Shown here one piece after another: positions 26,948-36,255 of a stretch of 64,000 nt of DNA; position 1 is the first letter of the stretch; each line of letters starts with the position of its first letter. Both the position numbers and the translations under genes were made by a program. Source of the DNA: Alkaliphilus flagellatus (GTDB lineage: Bacteria; Bacillota; Clostridia; Peptostreptococcales; Natronincolaceae); contig NZ_JAHLQK010000005.1 of assembly GCF_018919215.1 (NCBI RefSeq), positions 248,001 through 312,000 of the forward strand, read 5' to 3'. A model generated the notes under the pieces. It saw nothing but the letters and a program-made list of their open reading frames with translations. It made no database searches and was not told the origin of the DNA.

Positions 26948-28069
26948 CTACAGTCCGAATATCATTCTTAATCTTATAATCATTAACTTAAATAAATTTT
27001 GAATTGGGTTAGATATAAGCATTATCATAATTATTGGAATAAATGCAGCAATAACAAGCCAAATAATATACTTAGCTTTAATACTGCTTTTATATAACTT
27101 GTTAACCCCTCGAGCATCAACTAACTTAGACCCTACTTTCATTCTAACTAAAAAAGTACTAGCCATACCCTTTCTTCCCTTTTCAAGAAAGTCAATCATG
27201 TTCGAATGTGTACCTACAGCTACAATCAAATCTGCTCCCTTATCATAAGATAGTAACATAGCTATATCCTCACTAGTACCAGGAGCTGGAAAAGATACTG
27301 CCTCTAATCCTAAGCTTTTTACTCTATCCATACCTGGTGCTTTCCCATCAGGATAAGCATGCACAATTATTTCATTGCATTTTTTTAAACATTCGTCGCT
27401 AACACTATCCATATCTCCAACTATTATATGAGGAGTTAAACCAAATTCCAATAATGCATCTCCACCACCATCCACACCTATCAAAATAGGATTAACTTCA
27501 TTTATATAGGATAATATAGCACTTAAGTCTTCTCTATAATTTTGCCCTCTAACAACTACTAAAACATGTCTTCCTCTAATTTCAGTCTTAATGCTTGGAA
27601 CTTTTAAATTACCTAAAATAAAGTCTTTTTCTTTATTTGCGTAAACTAAAGTATTCTCAATAAACTTTTCTAATTCTATCTCTATATTTTCTTCTGCTAA
27701 CATAAGTAATTCATTAACTTTATCTTCAGATAAAAATTCAATCTTACTAATTAATCTTCCTTCAAAAAAAATTTCATTATCTATTATTTCAATAGTATTT
27801 CCTTCTTCCAAAATACTAAATAAATCACCCTTAATTACATCAAAAATAGGTATGTTAGCTTTACATATTATACCTGGGCCTAAATTAGGATACCTACCAC
27901 TAATTGACTTTCCACAGTTAATAATAGCTGAAATTTTTTTGTTCACAAGAGAATTTGCAGCTACCTCATCTAAATCATCATGGTCAATTACTGCTATATC
28001 TCCTGCTTCTAATCTATTAACTAAACTTTTTGTTTTTTTATCTAATCTTACGGGAGCTTTAATTTGCAT
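26948..28069 (-). CDS. steA: SteA-like putative cytokinetic ring protein
   Basis: A 373-residue protein. The start at the ATG after GGAGGGAAG removes an 18-residue extension. The N-terminal third is SteA-specific (LVNRLEAGDIAVIDHDDLDE, then GRYPNLGP). The middle resembles a thiamine-pyrophosphokinase catalytic domain (GVDGGGDALLEFG, VGDMDSVSD) but lacks the full kinase context. One C-terminal membrane helix (YIIWLVIAAFIPIIMIMLI) anchors it. It is paired with steB, as in Actinobacteria. Divergent from recX. Confidence 0.87.
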   Translation of the reverse strand: MQIKAPVRLDKKTKSLVNRLEAGDIAVIDHDDLDEVAANSLVNKKISAIINCGKSISGRYPNLGPGIICKANIPIFDVIKGDLFSILEEGNTIEIIDNEIFFEGRLISKIEFLSEDKVNELLMLAEENIEIELEKFIENTLVYANKEKDFILGNLKVPSIKTEIRGRHVLVVVRGQNYREDLSAILSYINEVNPILIGVDGGGDALLEFGLTPHIIVGDMDSVSDECLKKCNEIIVHAYPDGKAPGMDRVKSLGLEAVSFPAPGTSEDIAMLLSYDKGADLIVAVGTHSNMIDFLEKGRKGMASTFLVRMKVGSKLVDARGVNKLYKSSIKAKYIIWLVIAAFIPIIMIMLISNPIQNLFKLMIIRLRMIFGL

Positions 28070-28311
28070 AGACTTCCCTCCAATAGTTTCTATATATAGT
28101 ATTTGTATATTTAATATAAACATTCTTGTTATGTGTATAAATCCACTTGAATCTATAACTTCAATTATAAATTACACATGATTATATCATAAAAATTGCC
28201 GTAATAGTAATTTTGCACAATTTCAAATCTTATAAAAATACAAATACTTTAAATACTTAAAATTATGATATATAATATAGTGTCGTAAGTAGCTTTAAGT
28301 GAGGTGAAATA

Positions 28312-29136
28312 ATGCATAAGATATCTAAGATTCAATTGCAAAATAAAAATAAAAATAGAGCTAATGTGTACATTAATGATGTTTATTCTCTTTCTTGTGA
28401 TGTAGAAATTATATTAAAATACAAATTAAAGGAAGGCTTGAACATAGATAAAAAGAATTTAGTAGAGTTAATTGAAGAAAGTAATGAAAAACGTGCTTTT
28501 CAAATTGCACTACACTATCTATCCTTCAAGCCACGCACTCATTATGAAATTACTATGTATCTATTAAAAAAAGATTATGAAGATAATATTATAAATAAAG
28601 TATTAGAGAAATTGATTTACTATAAATATATAGATGATAAGCAATATGCACTAAACTATATTTCTAGTGCTATAGCAGAAGGAAAGAAAAGTTCAAATAC
28701 TGTTAAATCAAAATTAATAAGTAAAGGAATCTCTCTAGAAATAATCGAAGACTGTATAAAGTTATTTTCCTCTGATGTTAATATAAAAATTGCCAAAGAA
28801 ATTAGCAACAAATATTTTTATCAAAAATCAAATTTACCGTTAAAACAATTGAAAAGTAAATTATCGCAACTATTGGTCCGTAAAGGCTTTACTTGGGAAG
28901 TTATAGATGCGTGCTTGAATGATTTAGATCAAAACAGCGAAGTTCAATCCACTATAGATTCTAATAAGGAAGAATACCAATTACAAGCGATAAAATTAGC
29001 TGAAAAATACTTTGATAAGTATAGCAAAAAAGAAAATAACTCTTATTTAGTAGAGAAAAAAGTTAAACATACATTGTATCAAAAAGGTTATGATATAGAT
29101 ATAATAGATGTTGCATTTGAAAGTATAAAAAAGTAA
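28312..29136 (+). CDS. recX: RecX regulatory protein
   Basis: A 274-residue RecX, modulator of RecA filaments. It consists of the N-terminal KISKIQLQNKNKNRANVYI extension and several three-helix repeats (ALHYLSFKPRTHYEITMYL, then KYIDDKQYALNYI, and two further pairs including KLIDQ-like YIDDK). The length is near the Bacillus form rather than the short enterobacterial one. GAGGTGAAAT precedes the ATG. Transcribed alone, with its own terminator. Confidence 0.9.
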   Translation: MHKISKIQLQNKNKNRANVYINDVYSLSCDVEIILKYKLKEGLNIDKKNLVELIEESNEKRAFQIALHYLSFKPRTHYEITMYLLKKDYEDNIINKVLEKLIYYKYIDDKQYALNYISSAIAEGKKSSNTVKSKLISKGISLEIIEDCIKLFSSDVNIKIAKEISNKYFYQKSNLPLKQLKSKLSQLLVRKGFTWEVIDACLNDLDQNSEVQSTIDSNKEEYQLQAIKLAEKYFDKYSKKENNSYLVEKKVKHTLYQKGYDIDIIDVAFESIKK

Positions 29137-29175
29137 TAGATAGCGAAAATTAATTTTGCTATCTATTACTTTTTA
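29132..29175 (+). terminator. Rho-independent terminator of recX
   Basis: A 13-bp perfect stem (AGTAATAGATAGC and complement, 13-nt loop) followed by TTTTTATATT, overlapping the recX stop. Confidence 0.92.
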
Positions 29176-29306
29176 TATTACATATTACAAATAGAGTTTT
29201 TACTTATGACTTAAATAATAAGTTACACTTATTTTAAAATTAATCAATAGCATATACTATATTATTTTACCTACAAGTATACATAATATAATTATGGTAT
29301 ATCTAT

Positions 29307-29852
29307 TTATAAATAAAAATCTTCTATTGTTTTATCTTTAATATCTTGGTTAATACCTATGTATCGTAAAGTTATACTTGGAGCCGAGTGATTAAAAATA
29401 TCTTGAAGAATTGCTACATCTTTATATATGTGATAATGCCAATATCCAAATGTCTTTCTCAAAGTATGAGTTCCAACCTCCTTAATACCTACCTTAACAG
29501 CTGCTTGATTAAGAATCCTATAAGCTTGCACTCTAGAAATAGGTCTATTCTTTCCCTTCCTACTTTGAAATATATATTCTTCATTATTCATACCAGAAAT
29601 AAATTTCTCTATATCCTTCCTTAACTGGCTATTAATTAAAAATCGTTTCTCTTTTCCAGTCTTTTTTTCTTTTATAGCGATATGAGACCTATCTCTTACA
29701 TCATATACTTTAAGATTTAATATATCACTTATTCTTAACCCTGTATTAATCCCTACAATAAATAGTATATAATTCTTGTACCCTAACTTTAACAATTCAT
29801 TTTTCATATCTTCTATTTTATTCTTATCACGAATGGGCTGTACTGTATTCAT
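29307..29852 (-). CDS. Stand-alone catalytic-domain tyrosine recombinase/integrase
   Basis: A 181-residue integrase. The ATG at 29852 has a strong AGGAGGACAAAA leader. It keeps the catalytic residues of phage-type integrases: Arg in NTGLRISDIL, HTLRKTFGYW, NHSAPSITLRYIGI with the tyrosine, and a lysine in the beta hairpin (KEKKTGKEKRF). The usual N-terminal core-binding domain is missing or reduced (only about 30 residues precede the catalytic domain). There are no phage or plasmid genes alongside. It sits with several inverted repeats in a gap between recX and spo0A, so a relict mobile element or a self-contained inversion module is possible. Confidence 0.85.
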   Translation of the reverse strand: MNTVQPIRDKNKIEDMKNELLKLGYKNYILFIVGINTGLRISDILNLKVYDVRDRSHIAIKEKKTGKEKRFLINSQLRKDIEKFISGMNNEEYIFQSRKGKNRPISRVQAYRILNQAAVKVGIKEVGTHTLRKTFGYWHYHIYKDVAILQDIFNHSAPSITLRYIGINQDIKDKTIEDFYL

Positions 29853-29886
29853 TTTTGTCCTCCTTATCCCAAATATACTAATAAAT

Positions 29887-29915
29887 ATTATATTACATTT
29901 AAAGTTATATTCCAA
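29887..29915 (-). promoter_or_regulatory. Promoter of the integrase gene
   Basis: On the minus strand TTGGAA (29915-29910) and TATAAT (29892-29887) are separated by exactly 17 bp, about 35 bp upstream of the integrase start codon. Confidence 0.7.
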
Positions 29916-29988
29916 TACAATATGTTACTTAATAAAACCAGTTCTTTTTTAGGTCTGTAAATTCCAATGCTTTTAGTCATTTGCCAAA

Positions 29989-30014
29989 TGTAACACAATA
30001 ACTATTTTGTTACA
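29989..30014. repeat. 26-bp near-palindrome upstream of the integrase
   Basis: TGTAACACAATA at 29989-30000 is complementary, with one mismatch, to TATTTTGTTACA at 30003-30014. It is dyad-symmetric and sits about 75 bp upstream of the integrase promoter; a further GTTAC occurs near 29933. It could be an operator or a recombinase core site. The remainder of the 29853-30617 gap is AT-rich and holds no supported gene. Confidence 0.55.
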
Positions 30015-30449
30015 TTAACTATTAAGAAGAAAGTTTAAACTTGGTTTAAAATAAAGTCCTATATATTACGACCATCCTATAAGCACTAACTAATAGGGAT
30101 ACCTATCCCCTTACCACATCAAAAAAATCGCTTACAATCTAAATATGCAAGCCAACAAAAAAATCCTTATCAAAAATCTAAATAGAAATTTTAATAAGGA
30201 GTTTTCTTATAATATTTTTAGTTGTTTAAGTTTGGCGTACAGTTTAGAAAAATTATTACGGTCTGTGCATCTAACTATTAGTTTTTATTTGAATGATTTT
30301 TTTTATAATATTTTTATAAGTTTACTTTAATTATTTAACCAGTGTCTTAATGCCTAATCCTAGGATTCCAAGAGCTTCCTTGCTAGATTTTTTATGTATA
30401 AAAGCATAAGCTTTTCAATTTCAAACTCAAATTTTGGCTTTTTTATAAG

Positions 30450-30525
30450 AATAAACTAAACACCTCTATAATATTAATATTGGCTATATAATCTAATAAA
30501 TATGAGGTGTTCATAAAAGTTTATT
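30450..30525. repeat. Compound inverted repeat bounding a 76-bp element
   Basis: Two nested arm pairs: AATAAACT (30450-30457) with AGTTTATT (30518-30525), and AACACCTC (30459-30466) with GAGGTGTT (30504-30511), enclosing a 37-nt AT-rich core. It lies about 90 bp downstream of the spo0A stop and might be a 3' hairpin of that transcript or a small mobile-element remnant. Confidence 0.5.
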
Positions 30526-30617
30526 ATTATAAAGTTTATAGGTCTAAAATATAGTTTATAGCTTTTTTAAGTGATTGCAATGAACTTGCACATGCTATAA
30601 CAATTTAAATAACCATA

Positions 30618-31427
30618 TTAACCCACTTGTTGCTCCAATCTTAATTTATCTGCAACCATGGCGATAAATTCTGAGTTAGTTGGTTTCCCTTTATCATTAT
30701 GAACAGTATATCCGAATAGATTGTTTATTGTATCTACCTTTCCACGGCTCCATGCTACTTCTATAGCATGTCTTATTGCCCTTTCAACTCTACTTGATGT
30801 TGTATTGAACTTCTTGGCTATCGATGGATACAGTTCCTTTGTAACAGCACTTAATAGTTCTATATTTTCAACTACCATGGTAATAGCTTCTCTCAAATAA
30901 AGATATCCTTTAATATGTGCAGGAACTCCAATTTCGTGAATTATATTAGTAATTTCTGCCTCTAAACTACGATTATTTGTAACTAAGGATGAACGATTTT
31001 GTACATTTTGCCGTTTTTGATCAAAATTATTTTTGGAAGTATTAACTTCTCCTGTCATTTGTCTAATTCTTTCAATAAAGATTTCAAAATCAAAAGGTTT
31101 AATAACATAGTAATCTGCTCCTAAGTTAATTGCTCTTTGTGTAATTTTATCTTGTCCAACTGCTGACAATATTATAAACTTAGGAAACTTACTTAAATTC
31201 ATTACATTAACTTTCTCAAGCACCCCTAATCCATCTAGATGTGGCATTATAATATCTAGTATAACTAAATCTGGTAGTTTTTGTGGTATTAATTCTATAG
31301 CTTCCTTACCATTATTAGCAACTCCTACTATTTCAATATCATCCTCCTTTTCCAAATACTCACTTAAAATATCACAAAAATCCTTATTATCATCAGCAAT
31401 TAAAACCCTAACCTTTTTATTATTCAT
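30618..31427 (-). CDS. spo0A: Stage 0 sporulation protein A, master response regulator
   Basis: A 269-residue Spo0A. The ATG at 31427 has a GGGGGAG site. The receiver domain (residues 1-125) shows ADDN, the phosphorylated aspartate in LVILDIIMP (Asp58 here) and the VIKPFD lysine. After a poorly conserved linker the DNA-binding domain (about 155-269) carries [25 protein letters not shown], the 0A-box recognition helix region. A perfect TGTCGAA box lies upstream. It follows spoIVB on the minus strand, the universal clostridial and bacillar order. Confidence 0.97.
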   Translation of the reverse strand: MNNKKVRVLIADDNKDFCDILSEYLEKEDDIEIVGVANNGKEAIELIPQKLPDLVILDIIMPHLDGLGVLEKVNVMNLSKFPKFIILSAVGQDKITQRAINLGADYYVIKPFDFEIFIERIRQMTGEVNTSKNNFDQKRQNVQNRSSLVTNNRSLEAEITNIIHEIGVPAHIKGYLYLREAITMVVENIELLSAVTKELYPSIAKKFNTTSSRVERAIRHAIEVAWSRGKVDTINNLFGYTVHNDKGKPTNSEFIAMVADKLRLEQQVG

Positions 31428-31493
31428 CAAAATTCTCCCCCTTGAACCTTAATCTACATATATTTTATCTATAAATATGCGACTTTTAACATA

Positions 31494-31500
31494 TTCGACA
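31494..31500 (-). promoter_or_regulatory. 0A box upstream of spo0A
   Basis: TGTCGAA on the minus strand, a perfect match to the Spo0A-binding consensus, 67 bp ahead of the spo0A start codon, consistent with autoregulation. Confidence 0.7.
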
Positions 31501-31602
31501 TATGGAGTTTATTTCCTTCTAGTATGGACTAATTCTTTTTAAAAATATTAATACATTTTTCTAAGTTTTTCTTTAAATTTATACTTTTTTTAAATTATTT
31601 TA

Positions 31603-32910
31603 TCAATTTTTATCGTTTATTCCCGATTCCGAAATCATCCATTCTATAAATATTCCATATCCTTTTGTGGGATCATTAACCAAAACATGAGTAACAGCTC
31701 CTACCACTTTTCCATTTTGAATAATTGGACTTCCACTCATGCCTTGAACAATTCCCCCTGTTTTTTCTAATAATGTTTTGTCAGTGACTTTAATAACCAT
31801 ACTTTTCCCCTCTGGCTTTGTTTGAAAATTTATCTTTGTAATCTCTATATCAAATTTTTCTATTTTATTATTATCTAATGTAGTTAATATATATGCAGGC
31901 CCCTCTTGTATTTCATGTTGATATGCAATAGGCATGGTATTTTTATTATTAATTCCTGCTATATCTGCAAACAGTTCACCATATACACCTAACTGAGTAT
32001 TCTTTTCTATTTTTCCTACTGGATTACTAGTCTCATAAAATACTCCTCTTATTTCTCCAGGTTTTCCTCTCTTACCTTGTTCGATAGATACAACCCTAGA
32101 TTTTATAATCTCTCCGTCTTTTACCGACAGCAATGCCCCTGTGTCTACATCTGTAATAGCATGTCCTAATGCTCCAAATTTTCCACTAATAGGATGGAAA
32201 AAACTTAATGTTCCAACACCAGCTGTCTTATCTCTTACCCATAATCCAAGTTTATATTGTCCATCCTGTTCTGCCTTAACAGGAGAAATATTAGCTTTAA
32301 ACTCTCTCTTATCTCTTTTCATTGTAAGATTAAGTTCTTTTCCTTTACTTGCTTTTACAATTTCACTAACATGTGATGCATTATTTATTTTTATATCATT
32401 AATTGCAACTAATGTATCTCCTATTTTTATTCCTGAATTAGATGCTAAGTTATAACTTCTACCATTATCATCTGTAATCTCACTTACTCCAACAACCAAT
32501 ACACCATCTGTATTTAATTTCACACCTACAGATTCTCCTCCAGGAATAACTTGGATTTTAGATACAACATTAACTTTTACCGTTTTATATGGTATTAGTC
32601 CCAGTATCTTTAACTGAAGATCAGCAGTACCTTTTTTAAGAGTTTTAAGCTGAAAAATACTCTTCTTAGTTAATAATGTACTGGTAATATTCTTTGCTTG
32701 ATTTATTTCTAATATATTGTCTATGTCATCAGAATCCATGGAAAAACTTAAAGGAAACCTAGTTTGTAATGAATATTCATCACCTACTGGTATATTATAC
32801 TCTGAAGGTATACTCCTAATAATTCCAAATGCTAATGTGCATACAAAAAATATAAAAAAAATAGATAAACTTATTGCCGAAATTGGTTTAAGTTTTCTAT
32901 AGTTCTTCAT
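31603..32910 (-). CDS. spoIVB: SpoIVB signalling serine peptidase
   Basis: A 435-residue protein. The ATG at 32910 is preferred to the GTG three codons upstream, which is too close to GGGAG. One N-terminal membrane anchor (about residues 13-35), a PDZ domain (about 120-200, NSGIKIGDTLVAIN), and an S55 peptidase domain with GALGHAITD (catalytic His) and MSGSPIIQNGKVVGAVTH (catalytic Ser). It is secreted from the forespore to trigger SpoIVF-dependent pro-sigma-K processing. Between recN and spo0A as in other spore formers. Confidence 0.94.
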   Translation of the reverse strand: MKNYRKLKPISAISLSIFFIFFVCTLAFGIIRSIPSEYNIPVGDEYSLQTRFPLSFSMDSDDIDNILEINQAKNITSTLLTKKSIFQLKTLKKGTADLQLKILGLIPYKTVKVNVVSKIQVIPGGESVGVKLNTDGVLVVGVSEITDDNGRSYNLASNSGIKIGDTLVAINDIKINNASHVSEIVKASKGKELNLTMKRDKREFKANISPVKAEQDGQYKLGLWVRDKTAGVGTLSFFHPISGKFGALGHAITDVDTGALLSVKDGEIIKSRVVSIEQGKRGKPGEIRGVFYETSNPVGKIEKNTQLGVYGELFADIAGINNKNTMPIAYQHEIQEGPAYILTTLDNNKIEKFDIEITKINFQTKPEGKSMVIKVTDKTLLEKTGGIVQGMSGSPIIQNGKVVGAVTHVLVNDPTKGYGIFIEWMISESGINDKN

Positions 32911-33070
32911 TTGTGTCACTCTCCCGCCATCTTAATCTAGCAAAACTTAATTTTGTCTACTATGATTAGATTGGCTTTTTGGAGGCAGCTTTATAATATA
33001 TAAAATATAATAAAGTTGTAATTATAATCCTTTTATGGTTATATAATCAAAAAACTCATTTTAGAAAAGC

Positions 33071-34780
33071 TTAATTGCTTTTTCTTAAATGAGCTTGATC
33101 AATTATTTCCTCTGCATGTTTAATTGTAATATCCGTTAGTTCTCCACCTAATAATCGTCCTAATTCTTTAATTCGTTTTTCTCTGTTTAATTTTTTTACT
33201 ATTGTCTTCATATTATTTTCTTTTTCTATTTTTTCGATTAAATAATGATGATTCGCCATAGAAGCTATTTGTGGTAAATGAGTTATACAAATAATTTGAT
33301 GATGATTAGATATATCATAGAGCCTTTCGCCAATAATTTGAGCCGTACGTCCACTTATACCAGTATCAATTTCATCAAATATTAATGTAGGTATATTATC
33401 AACATCGGCTAATATAGTTTTAAAGGCTAACATAATTCTTGACATTTCTCCACCAGATGCAATTTTAGAAAGCGGTTTTAATGGCTCACCTAAATTTGTA
33501 GATATTGTAAATTCTATTTGATCAATTCCTTTAGAAGTAAACTTAATGCTTGAATAATCATTTTCTTTATTATCAAAAGATACCTTGAATTGGACTTTAC
33601 CCATATTTAATGTAAGTAATATACCCGTTATCTTTTTTTCAAAATCAGCAGCAATAGTTCTTCGGAGTAAACTTAATTCTATGGATAAATTTCTCAGTTC
33701 TTTAGATTTAGAATCTATTTCTTTTTTTATTCTTCCAATTTCTTCTTCATTATTTTCAAATTCCCATAAATCAGCTTCAAGCCTTGCTTTATACTGTAAC
33801 ATTTCCTGTATAGAACTTCCATATTTCCGTTTTAAACTATTAATTAAATCCAGCCTCATTTCAATATGTTCAAGAACCTTAGGTTCAAAGTCAATTTGAT
33901 CTTTATAATCTCTTATATCTCTTGCTACATCTTCTAATTTATATTTTGCTTCTTCTAAAATATTGTTAAAATCTAAAAAATTTTCATCTAATGAAACAAT
34001 GCCGTACATAGAATGTACAATATTAGATAGCTTATCTAAAACTGATGTATCTAAATTCTCACCACAAATAGTTTCATAGGCATTTGAAAGAGTCCGATAA
34101 ATTTTTTCACTATTTGATAGAATATTTCTTTGTTTTCCTAATTCCTCTTCTTCATCAGTTATTAAGTTGGCTGATTCAATTTCCTCTATTTGAAATTTCA
34201 TCAAATCAATTTTTCTCTCTCTTTCCATTTCATCAAAGCAAATAGAACTTAATTCTCTTTCTAAAACCTGGAGTTCACTATATTTCTTTGATACAGAATC
34301 AACTAGGCTTAAAATTTCTTTCCCACCATATGAATCTAACATATCTATATGAAAACTTGAATTTAAAAGTGATTGATGCTCATGTTGCCCATGAATATCA
34401 ATTAATCTTTGAGTAATCATTTTCAAAACTGCTTGAGTTACAATGATTCCATTTATTCTACAAGTGCTTCTTCCGTTTGAATGTATCTCTCTAGTAACAA
34501 CTAATATATTTTCACTATCAATCTCAATGCCATATTGCTCTAATATATCATCAAAACCATTTAAATCATTTGCCGAAAATATTGCTTGCACCATACATTT
34601 ATCTGATCCAGAACGAATAAGGTTTCTATCAGCTCTTTCTCCAATTGCCATATTAACAGCATCAATTATAATTGACTTTCCAGCGCCTGTCTCTCCTGTT
34701 AAAATATTAAGCCCTTTATGAAAAGCAATATTTAACTCATCGATTAATGCAAAATTCCTAACCTCTAACTCTAGAAGCAT
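33071..34780 (-). CDS. recN: DNA repair protein RecN
   Basis: A 569-residue SMC-like ATPase for double-strand-break repair. Walker A GETGAGKS (residues 29-36), a long coiled-coil middle (about 155-360), the ABC signature ASGGEMSR and Walker B TLIFDEIDTGISG. The length is normal. It is 14 bp downstream of argR and upstream of spoIVB, in the conserved tlyA-argR-recN-spoIVB-spo0A array. Confidence 0.96.
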   Translation of the reverse strand: MLLELEVRNFALIDELNIAFHKGLNILTGETGAGKSIIIDAVNMAIGERADRNLIRSGSDKCMVQAIFSANDLNGFDDILEQYGIEIDSENILVVTREIHSNGRSTCRINGIIVTQAVLKMITQRLIDIHGQHEHQSLLNSSFHIDMLDSYGGKEILSLVDSVSKKYSELQVLERELSSICFDEMERERKIDLMKFQIEEIESANLITDEEEELGKQRNILSNSEKIYRTLSNAYETICGENLDTSVLDKLSNIVHSMYGIVSLDENFLDFNNILEEAKYKLEDVARDIRDYKDQIDFEPKVLEHIEMRLDLINSLKRKYGSSIQEMLQYKARLEADLWEFENNEEEIGRIKKEIDSKSKELRNLSIELSLLRRTIAADFEKKITGILLTLNMGKVQFKVSFDNKENDYSSIKFTSKGIDQIEFTISTNLGEPLKPLSKIASGGEMSRIMLAFKTILADVDNIPTLIFDEIDTGISGRTAQIIGERLYDISNHHQIICITHLPQIASMANHHYLIEKIEKENNMKTIVKKLNREKRIKELGRLLGGELTDITIKHAEEIIDQAHLRKSN

Positions 34781-34794
34781 ACAGAACCCCCATC

Positions 34795-35244
34795 CTATTT
34801 CATCAGTTTTCTAAAATGCTCTATATTTTCTTCCATCTTGCTTGCATCTCTAATTACTATAAAGATAGTATCATCCCCTGCAATTGTCCCCACAGCATCA
34901 TCTAAGTTAACTGCATCTATCGCTGCAGCTGCAGCTTGTGCAGATCCAGTTAAAGTTTTCATTACTATAATGTTACCAGCATAATCAATTGATACAATAG
35001 AATTTTTAAATATCCTTACTAGACGATCTGATAAAACATTTTCTTGACTTTGCAATGTTGCATATTTGTATTTTCCATTTTTCGTTAAAACTTTAATTAA
35101 CCTAAGCTCTTTAATATCTCTAGACACCGTGGCTTGAGTTACATTTAAGCCTAGTTTTCTTAACTCCTCTGATAACTCTTCTTGTGTTTCAATTTCCTTA
35201 CTTTCTATTATCTCTAACATCTTTGCATGTCTTGTATACTTCAT
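34795..35244 (-). CDS. argR: Arginine repressor ArgR/AhrC
   Basis: A 149-residue repressor. The ATG at 35244 has AAGGAGGAATCCT, so the 35-residue extension of the longest frame is rejected. The winged helix (residues 1-70) contains [18 protein letters not shown]. The C-terminal hexamerisation and arginine-binding domain contains [16 protein letters not shown]. Upstream I see no convincing ARG box. Confidence 0.95.
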   Translation of the reverse strand: MKYTRHAKMLEIIESKEIETQEELSEELRKLGLNVTQATVSRDIKELRLIKVLTKNGKYKYATLQSQENVLSDRLVRIFKNSIVSIDYAGNIIVMKTLTGSAQAAAAAIDAVNLDDAVGTIAGDDTIFIVIRDASKMEENIEHFRKLMK

Positions 35245-35434
35245 AGGATTCCTCCTTAAAATAAGTACTAATATCACTATATTATTAATTAAAAATAAAT
35301 TAATAATTTGTATATTTAATATTCTCTGTAAAACGACACAATCCTTCAATAATATAAATAATTAAATAAAAAAACATCTAGTATTAGTACATACCCCTAA
35401 TATGAACAAAATTTATTCTATTTGTATTCATTGA

Positions 35435-36241
35435 TTATAAACACTGATGTGATTGCTCGATTATATTTTCTATGTAATCCATATCTATAGACATATTGCA
35501 AGATTCTACATTTTTCATATATAATAAGTATTCTATGTTTCCTTCTGGACCTTTAATAGGAGAATATGCAAAATCAATTATTTGAAGTCCAAGTTCTATA
35601 GCAAATTTAATAACATTCGATGCTACACTCTTATGAACCGATATATCTCTTACTACTCCCTTTTTACCAACATTTTCCTTGCCTGCCTCAAACTGTGGTT
35701 TAACAAGAGCAACTATTTCACCATCTATTTTAAGAAGTTGTTTTAGTACAGGTAATACTAATCTTAAAGAAATAAAAGAAACATCTATAGATGCAAAATC
35801 TGCCATATCTCCCAAATTATCTAAAGTAACATACCTAATATTTGTTCTCTCCATAGGAACAACCCTTGGATCCTGTCTTAATTTCCAGTCTAGTTGACCA
35901 TAACCTACATCAATAGAATACACTTTTAAAGCCCCATTTTGAAGCATACAATCAGTAAATCCACCTGTTGAAGCACCAATATCTAAACAAGTCTTGTTGT
36001 TTAAGTCTATATTAAATTCCTTCACTGCTTTTTCTAACTTCAGCCCACCTCTACTAACATAAGGAATTAAGCTTCCTTTTACCAATACATCTCCACTTTT
36101 ACTAACCTTTGTACCTGGTTTATCAACTTTCTGATTATCAATAAAAACAAGTCCAGCCATTATAGCTCCTTTTGCCTTTTCTCTACTTTCAAAAAAACCT
36201 CTTTCAACTAATAGAATATCTAATCTTTCTTTATCATCCAT
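35435..36241 (-). CDS. tlyA: TlyA-family rRNA 2'-O-methyltransferase
   Basis: A 268-residue protein with an S4 RNA-binding domain (residues 1-65, RLDILLVERGFFESREKAK) and an FtsJ-like methyltransferase domain with CLDIGASTGGFTD and VDVGYGQL-like SIDVGYGQLDW. TlyA methylates C1409 of 16S and C1920 of 23S rRNA in mycobacteria; the closer YqxC group's targets are less certain. It is 14 bp from dxs. No NAD kinase gene lies between it and argR, unlike several Clostridia. Confidence 0.92.
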   Translation of the reverse strand: MDDKERLDILLVERGFFESREKAKGAIMAGLVFIDNQKVDKPGTKVSKSGDVLVKGSLIPYVSRGGLKLEKAVKEFNIDLNNKTCLDIGASTGGFTDCMLQNGALKVYSIDVGYGQLDWKLRQDPRVVPMERTNIRYVTLDNLGDMADFASIDVSFISLRLVLPVLKQLLKIDGEIVALVKPQFEAGKENVGKKGVVRDISVHKSVASNVIKFAIELGLQIIDFAYSPIKGPEGNIEYLLYMKNVESCNMSIDMDYIENIIEQSHQCL

Positions 36242-36255
36242 AGCATTTCTCCTAA

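Noticed and set aside
30145-30330. A 61-codon plus-strand ORF in the gap between the integrase and spo0A
   Set aside because: No ribosome-binding site, low-complexity Asn/Phe/Leu composition, and it lies in very AT-rich DNA; most likely chance.
35290-35345. ARG box upstream of argR
   Set aside because: Only weak AT-rich partial matches; nothing approaching the TGAATWWWWATTCA pattern.
35245-35349. Extended N-terminus of ArgR in the longest frame
   Set aside because: The internal ATG has a near-perfect ribosome-binding site and the extension is hydrophobic and unlike ArgR.
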